Origin: Candidatus Poribacteria bacterium | GTDB taxonomy: Bacteria > Poribacteria > WGA-4E > WGA-3G | NCBI GenBank assembly: GCA_022827225.1 | Contig: JAJDTJ010000009.1 | Location: 1 to 56,307, forward strand | Direction: 5' to 3' | DNA: 56,307 nucleotides | Shown here: in pieces, positions 51,678-56,307 of the stretch | Layout of the letters: each line of letters opens with the position of its first letter | How positions within the stretch are numbered: the first letter of the stretch is position 1 | Translations under genes and position numbers: made by a program | Notes under the pieces: generated by a model | Told to the model about the DNA's origin: nothing | Databases searched by the model: none | The model's input: only the letters and a program-made list of their open reading frames with translations

Positions 51678-52643
51678 CTACTCGGTTTCAACTTCTGGTA
51701 GTGCTTCCTCTGCTTTAAGCGTATCGGATTTCTTTAGCAGCCTATCCACATTCGATTTAAAGAGTCTGAAGACAGTCTCCGTGTCGTCGCGTTTGACGTA
51801 AAGTTTGCCCTCCTCCTCTTTTCCGATGTGAAGTGTTGCCGTTGTGCCATCATTCAACACAGCAGAGATCGTGGATTGCGGGACATCTAAACCGTACACA
51901 GCAAGATCGTCATTTGCCGCGGCGAAATCATCTGTGTTCAACCCACTGAGCGTTGTTAGGAGGTTATCAACCTCAGTGGTGTTAGCAGTAGCAGCGATAG
52001 GTTTCAACATCTGCCATGCTCCATTTTCATCGAGGCGCAGTTCAACTGTTTCGTCCGGTGAAGATATGTTAAGCTCCGTGGTGGTACCCCTATTAAAATC
52101 GAAGATCGTTCTATCTTTCCAAGTACGCGTGCCTTTGTTAAAAACGGATTGGAGAGAGCCTTGGGCGACATACACATCGTTGGAATCTGCTACACGCACG
52201 TAACTGCTCAAGAAACCCGGCGTTATTTTTCCCACAAACAGGTGTGCTAACAGTTTATCGTTTGCATCCATCAGTTTCGCTTCGACACCGGTGCTGTCTA
52301 CCTCAAATTCCGACTGCTTTTCGGGGTTATTGGAGACGCGCTGCGTATTTTTCAGTTCGGTCACTTTGGTCAGCAATTGTGCAACGCCTTCGGTATCGGC
52401 TGGGTAGTTGTCCATTGAGGCGACCCCCCACTCACCATTCTGTTTTGTGAGCGTCGTCGTTCCATCGGGCGCGATGATTTCTATTTTCGCGACCTGTTCC
52501 TTATCGAAGTCTGGAAACAGTGGCATCGCTGTCTCAATTTTCTTTTCGTGTTCGCTCTTGCCAAAAGGGTTCTCGAAAATCAGGACGACGAGTAGTAAGA
52601 AAACAAAAACGCCGCCTAAAATGAGAAGTTGTTTCGTCTTCAT
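51678..52643 (-). CDS. DUF4340 domain protein
   Basis: 321 residues. One N-terminal membrane helix (LLILGGVFVFLLLVVLIF) anchors a periplasmic, strand-rich protein of the DUF4340 type: FDKEQVAKIEIIAPDGTTTL, NGEWGVASMDNYPADTEGV, LAHLFVGKITPGFLSSYVRV and TATLHIGKEEEGKLYVKRD. DUF4340 genes regularly follow GldG-type ABC components and this order is kept here (the stop of the GldG-like gene is 30 bases upstream). The function is unknown; a role as accessory to the transporter is likely by context. Confidence 0.85.
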   Translation of the reverse strand: MKTKQLLILGGVFVFLLLVVLIFENPFGKSEHEKKIETAMPLFPDFDKEQVAKIEIIAPDGTTTLTKQNGEWGVASMDNYPADTEGVAQLLTKVTELKNTQRVSNNPEKQSEFEVDSTGVEAKLMDANDKLLAHLFVGKITPGFLSSYVRVADSNDVYVAQGSLQSVFNKGTRTWKDRTIFDFNRGTTTELNISSPDETVELRLDENGAWQMLKPIAATANTTEVDNLLTTLSGLNTDDFAAANDDLAVYGLDVPQSTISAVLNDGTTATLHIGKEEEGKLYVKRDDTETVFRLFKSNVDRLLKKSDTLKAEEALPEVETE

Positions 52644-52673
52644 TTTCCGTATTAGAATCTCCTCTGTTGGTTC

Positions 52674-54347
52674 TTAATCCGTAGTCATAGATCGAGTGCT
52701 AAAGGCTTCAACCATCCTTTTCGCTCGGTTTCTTAAGATATACCGAACGAGTCCGAAGATGACAACTAACAACGGGATACCTGCAATACATAGGTATTTA
52801 ATCAGGTTTTTCTCAATTTCTGAGGGTTCACGGAATTCACCATTACGCGTCTTTATCTGAAGGGGGCGATTTGTGATCGTTTGTGACCGGATACCTATAA
52901 GTGCGTCACCAAGCGTCAGCCAATCTACAGTGTTTAAGAAAAAGTCAACGCCGTCGGGACGCATTTGTGTTAGAAATTGTGCGGTACCTACCACAACGAT
53001 TTGTGTCTGTGCGCTTTCGGTTATCGTTGTTGGCTCTTCGGTATCTTGTGTTGACACAGGCATTTCCCCGTCCTCGGCACCGGTAGCATCGGTACTTGGG
53101 ACCGGTGGTACCTCTTTATCGGCATAGAAACTTTTGAATGTGCCTTCCAGTGCGACAGCAACAGGATACGCTTGTGTCTCTGTATCAGGGATCGGGAAAT
53201 TCGGCATCAGATTGTAATAACCTTGTAGAGCCTGACCGAATTGGCTTGTCTTTGCTAACGGCGTTGGGGTAACCCCTTCCTTTGCTATGACCTCTAAGGA
53301 GCTCGTCCAAGGTAACGTCAATGTTTCCAACTGACTTGTGACAGCGTGTTCTGTCGAGAAATGTGGTTTCCTGATTTGGACGAAATACGGATACGGTTGG
53401 AAGATGGTCATCCGACCTTGTTGAAAGCGCGCATTGTCGTGGAATCTCCTATCAATAAGCAGGTTATTACCGAGTTTGGCTCCGTAATGTTCCAGAAGGT
53501 CGTTCAATCCTGTGCTTAACGGTGTCGCCTGCATTGTACCGGGTTGTATTTGGATCGGGTCGACTAAGAAGACGGCTCTACCGCCACGCATGATGAACTG
53601 ATCGAGTTCGTATTTCTCACGTTCCGTCAACGGCTGCTGTGCCCCTGCGATGACCAACGTTGACACAGTTTCATCAACCGCTTTTCCATCTTGCAGACTG
53701 ACAGAAGTGACATTATATTGTCCTTGTCCATTTTTATCTAAGAGTTGGCGGAACTGTTGATAGTTTTGCGCGTTGATATCAAATTCGCCGTGCCCTGTCA
53801 AAAATCCAACCGTTTTCGCTTCCTTCGTAGTGACCTTAAGGATCGTAGAGGTTAGTTCATATTCGAGATTCGCCGTTGATTGCACAATCGGCAAAGTCTC
53901 CTCTTTACCGCTGTAACCGATTGAGATACCCATATAGACGTTCGCGATTTCCGCTTTGTCTTTTTTCATGACGTTGATCTGCACTTCAGGAATGCCTTTA
54001 AAACGGAGTTCCTGTTTCTGGGCATCGTCAAAGTTTGCTGGGTTCACAAAATCGATCTGCAGATTTTTTGAGAACGCTTTGTATTCGTCGAGGATATCTC
54101 TCACATTACGTCCGACCTGTGCGACTTCGGCTGGCGAGGTAGAGAAGTACACCGTAATTGTAACGATATCATCTAACGCACCCAATACATCTTTGGTTGC
54201 TCCCGAGATGGTATAGCGTTTGTCCTCAGTGAGGTCCGTCCGAACAAAACGGCGTGTAGATAGAAAGTTAATCAGTACAAGGATCCCGAGGATAATTACG
54301 ACAAAGGCGAGCGTGTTGCCACCATATCTGATCCGTTTATTAGCCAA
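52674..54347 (-). CDS. GldG-like ABC transporter auxiliary protein
   Basis: About 557 residues. The TTG at 54347 is preferred because AAAGGAG lies nine bases upstream; another TTG at 54386 would overlap the permease by 17 bases. Membrane helix near the N terminus (FVVIILGILVLINF), the GldG/ABC_transp_aux domain (LTEDKRYTISGATKDVL, ITVYFSTSPAEVAQ, VGFLTGHGEF, LVIAGAQQPLTEREKYELDQ, GGRAVFLVDP), a low-complexity Ser/Thr/Glu stretch (about 420-450) and a C-terminal helix (IAGIPLLVVIFGLVRYI). In gliding bacteroidetes GldA-GldF-GldG form a transporter; elsewhere the substrate is unknown. Confidence 0.85.
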   Translation of the reverse strand: MANKRIRYGGNTLAFVVIILGILVLINFLSTRRFVRTDLTEDKRYTISGATKDVLGALDDIVTITVYFSTSPAEVAQVGRNVRDILDEYKAFSKNLQIDFVNPANFDDAQKQELRFKGIPEVQINVMKKDKAEIANVYMGISIGYSGKEETLPIVQSTANLEYELTSTILKVTTKEAKTVGFLTGHGEFDINAQNYQQFRQLLDKNGQGQYNVTSVSLQDGKAVDETVSTLVIAGAQQPLTEREKYELDQFIMRGGRAVFLVDPIQIQPGTMQATPLSTGLNDLLEHYGAKLGNNLLIDRRFHDNARFQQGRMTIFQPYPYFVQIRKPHFSTEHAVTSQLETLTLPWTSSLEVIAKEGVTPTPLAKTSQFGQALQGYYNLMPNFPIPDTETQAYPVAVALEGTFKSFYADKEVPPVPSTDATGAEDGEMPVSTQDTEEPTTITESAQTQIVVVGTAQFLTQMRPDGVDFFLNTVDWLTLGDALIGIRSQTITNRPLQIKTRNGEFREPSEIEKNLIKYLCIAGIPLLVVIFGLVRYILRNRAKRMVEAFSTRSMTTD

Positions 54348-54369
54348 AACAGTTAACTCCTTTCTAACG

Positions 54370-55080
54370 CTATCTACGGCTTTCAACTCCCAATGTGCTT
54401 AGATATAGAAAAAAACCGATCACCGACAGGTAGTAAATGAGGTCGCGGGAATCAAGCACACCCCGTAGGATACTGCTGTAATGTGAGCCGAGACCGAGGT
54501 AGCTGAAAATTGGGAACAGCCAGTCCGGGGTATTGAAAAGCACAATATCTTCGCCGATGATAAGCAACACGAAGCAGATGAAAATTCCCAAAATAAAGGC
54601 GATAATTTGGTTCTCAGTCAGCGTTGAGGTGCATAACCCAATAGCGAGATATGCCGCCCCCATCAACAGGAGTCCGATATATCCGGTGAGAATAATACCG
54701 CCATCCGGATCACCAAAGTACATGACTGAAAACGGAATAACGAGTGAGAGGAGGATAGTCACGACAAGGAGCGCGAAACTCGCGAAGAATTTTCCTAAGA
54801 CAACCTCATAATCTCGAATCGGTAGCGTCATCAGGATTTCTATGGTCCCGATCTTCTTTTCTTCAGCCCAGAGTTTCATCGTAACGGCAGGAATGAAAAA
54901 CAGGAATATCCACGGCATTAACCCGAAGAACCCGCGCATTTCGGCTTGGTTACCGATAAAAAAACCCCGGAAGAAAAGCCATGAAGAGAGACCGAGAAAA
55001 AATGTGATGAAGATATACGCGATAGGCGAGTTAAAATAACTTCTGAATTCCTTTTTAAAGATAGCTGCGATATTCGTCAT
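54370..55080 (-). CDS. ABC-2 type permease, GldF-like
   Basis: 236 residues with about six membrane helices: AYIFITFFLGLSSWLFF, WIFLFFIPAVTMKLW, ALLVVTILLSLVIPFSVM, ILTGYIGLLLMGAAYLAIGL, FILGIFICFVLLII and YYLSVIGFFLYLS. The short cytoplasmic EEKKIGTIEILMTLPI is the ABC-2 coupling element. The gene starts 63 bases after the ATPase gene and precedes the GldG-like gene, so the three form a typical Gld-type ABC exporter in the inner membrane. Substrate unknown. Confidence 0.87.
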   Translation of the reverse strand: MTNIAAIFKKEFRSYFNSPIAYIFITFFLGLSSWLFFRGFFIGNQAEMRGFFGLMPWIFLFFIPAVTMKLWAEEKKIGTIEILMTLPIRDYEVVLGKFFASFALLVVTILLSLVIPFSVMYFGDPDGGIILTGYIGLLLMGAAYLAIGLCTSTLTENQIIAFILGIFICFVLLIIGEDIVLFNTPDWLFPIFSYLGLGSHYSSILRGVLDSRDLIYYLSVIGFFLYLSTLGVESRR

Positions 55081-55143
55081 AATCTTTTATTATTCGTCAT
55101 CATTACTGTCATCCGCTTGTTCTGCGGATTGTTGACTTTGGAC

Positions 55144-56094
55144 TTATGTCTGTTCTTTATCTGTCAAATTAAGGAAAACATCTTCTAAATCTGCGGATTC
55201 TTGACGGAGCTCTGTAAGACTCCACCCGTTTTGCACAACGACGTGAAAGAGTGCCTCCGCAGCATTACTCTCTTGCGTCGCGTTGATCTGATAACCGACG
55301 ATATCGTCAGTCGTTTCAACGTGCGTCCACTGCGAAACGAAGTCTAATTCGTCGAATCGCGCTTCAACCGCTTCTTGCGGACCCCGGATGGCGATATGGA
55401 CAACTTCTTCGCCTTTCGCCTGACTGGCGAGTTCCTCTGGCGTGCCGTTAGCGACAATCGCCCCATTGTTGATAATCAGAACCCTGCTACAGGTGGCGGA
55501 AACTTCCGACAAAATGTGCGTGCTGAAGAGCACCAATTTCTCCTGCCCGATGTCTCTAATCAGGTTCCGAATCTCAATAATCTGGTTGGGATCTAACCCA
55601 GAGGTCGGTTCATCTAAAATGAGGATGGGAGGGTCGTGAATGAGACTTTGTGCCAATCCGAGACGTTGACGGTAACCTTTGGAAAGTTCACCGATGTCTT
55701 TTTGGATGACCGCTTCAAGTCCGCAGGTGTCAATAACCGATCGAATCCGCTCTTTTCGCTCGCTTTTAGGAAGCTGCCGCACCTGCGTCATGAAATTCAG
55801 GTACTCAAGGACACCCATATCGGTGTAAAGCGGGGCACTTTCAGGTAAGTAACCGATCCGTTTTCGGACTTCAATGGATTCTTCAAATACATCGTACCCG
55901 GCAACGGTCGCACTCCCCGAATCAGCGGAAAGGTAGCAGGTGAGGATACGCATCGTAGTCGTCTTTCCGGCACCGTTGGGACCGAGAAAACCTAATACTT
56001 CGCCAGCGTGCGCCTGAAAAGAAACCTTATTGACAGCAACCGTCGGAGCATAGGACGGACCATAGGATTTTGTGAGTTCTTTGACTTCAATCAT
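55144..56094 (-). CDS. ABC transporter ATP-binding protein, GldA-like
   Basis: 316 residues. Walker A GPNGAGKTT (38-46), signature LSKGYRQRLGLAQSL, Walker B ILILDEPTSGLDP and the switch His in LFSTHILSE are intact. A C-terminal domain (about 220-316, VVHIAIRGPQEAVEARF) after the ATPase core is typical of ABC-2/GldA ATPases. It powers the permease encoded next. It heads the minus-strand block; the 213 bases beyond (56095-56307) show no gene. Ribosome site is weak (AGAAGT). Confidence 0.92.
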   Translation of the reverse strand: MIEVKELTKSYGPSYAPTVAVNKVSFQAHAGEVLGFLGPNGAGKTTTMRILTCYLSADSGSATVAGYDVFEESIEVRKRIGYLPESAPLYTDMGVLEYLNFMTQVRQLPKSERKERIRSVIDTCGLEAVIQKDIGELSKGYRQRLGLAQSLIHDPPILILDEPTSGLDPNQIIEIRNLIRDIGQEKLVLFSTHILSEVSATCSRVLIINNGAIVANGTPEELASQAKGEEVVHIAIRGPQEAVEARFDELDFVSQWTHVETTDDIVGYQINATQESNAAEALFHVVVQNGWSLTELRQESADLEDVFLNLTDKEQT

Positions 56095-56307
56095 ACTTCT
56101 GAAATAGTAGGCAGTCAGTAAGCGGATTTACCCGCTGATGTACCTCAAAAAGTGGGATATATATTAAAATAACCCAAGTTGCTACCTTTATCCAAATAGC
56201 TGTTTTATACTCGTTGCGATGACAAACAAAAGCACTTTCAACTCAAAACCGGCTGCTGACACCGCATGAATCGACTTGGGAAAAAGTTGTTCAATGAGAC
56301 TGATTGT

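Noticed and set aside
1..56307. CRISPR array
   Set aside because: No regularly spaced identical repeats; the repeats found are two- or three-copy and irregularly spaced.

Overview
The window looks like chromosomal DNA of an uncultured, Gram-negative-type bacterium. It encodes lipoproteins, a protein ending in an aromatic residue like an outer-membrane barrel, and many exported proteins. The mix of LamG/PKD glycosidases, TolB-like and YWTD propellers, a Gfo/Idh oxidoreductase, a sugar-isomerase-like TIM barrel, a Uma2 nuclease and abundant small intergenic repeats resembles Candidatus Poribacteria and relatives. That placement is inference from gene content; no rRNA is present.

Layout. 1-4.8 kb: tail of an upstream gene, a DprA-like protein, then two glycoside hydrolases on the minus strand. 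4.9-11.8 kb: two paralogous lipoproteins, each behind a sigma-54 promoter and the same 54-nt leader hairpin, then a TolB-like propeller, a LamG protein, a large probable outer-membrane lipoprotein and a shrunken YWTD protein. Three of these exported proteins share a C-terminal TT-x-W-[GA] motif. 11.9-18.4 kb: a giant minus-strand Eis-like acetyltransferase fusion, Gfo/Idh oxidoreductase, O-methyltransferase, a hydrolase remnant and a ribbon-helix-helix regulator with a palindrome over its own promoter. 18.6-25.3 kb: an apparent operon of glnD, an NAD-dependent epimerase/dehydrogenase, trmB, a Uma2 nuclease and uvrC. 25.6-28.2 kb: a double-length YibE/F membrane protein with a sigma-54-like promoter.

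28.2-39.7 kb is a defence-type region: a PIN-like toxin with a TPR-DUF433 antitoxin, unknown small genes, a single-chain restriction-modification enzyme with an AT-rich specificity region, and an AT-rich pair made of a SIR2-domain protein and a 1352-residue P-loop (STAND-like) ATPase, followed by a 44-residue membrane peptide. The SIR2/ATPase/peptide cassette is the best candidate for an undescribed system.

39.7-50.5 kb returns to housekeeping genes: an M24 peptidase overlapped by a convergent gene, tRNA-Leu(CAA) with promoter and terminator, a TIM-barrel isomerase, hflX, adjacent smpB and ssrA (tmRNA), a PH-like/YqiJ-like/flotillin operon, a bifunctional-nuclease-family protein and the decayed remains of two DNA methyltransferases. 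50.8-56.1 kb is a minus-strand block: a Gld-type ABC transporter (ATPase, permease, GldG-like protein), a DUF4340 protein and a SIMPL-domain lipoprotein. Two copies of a small MITE-like element lie at 48.6 and 51.5 kb.

Position statements come from reading the sequence. Family names rest on recognised motifs, not on database searches.
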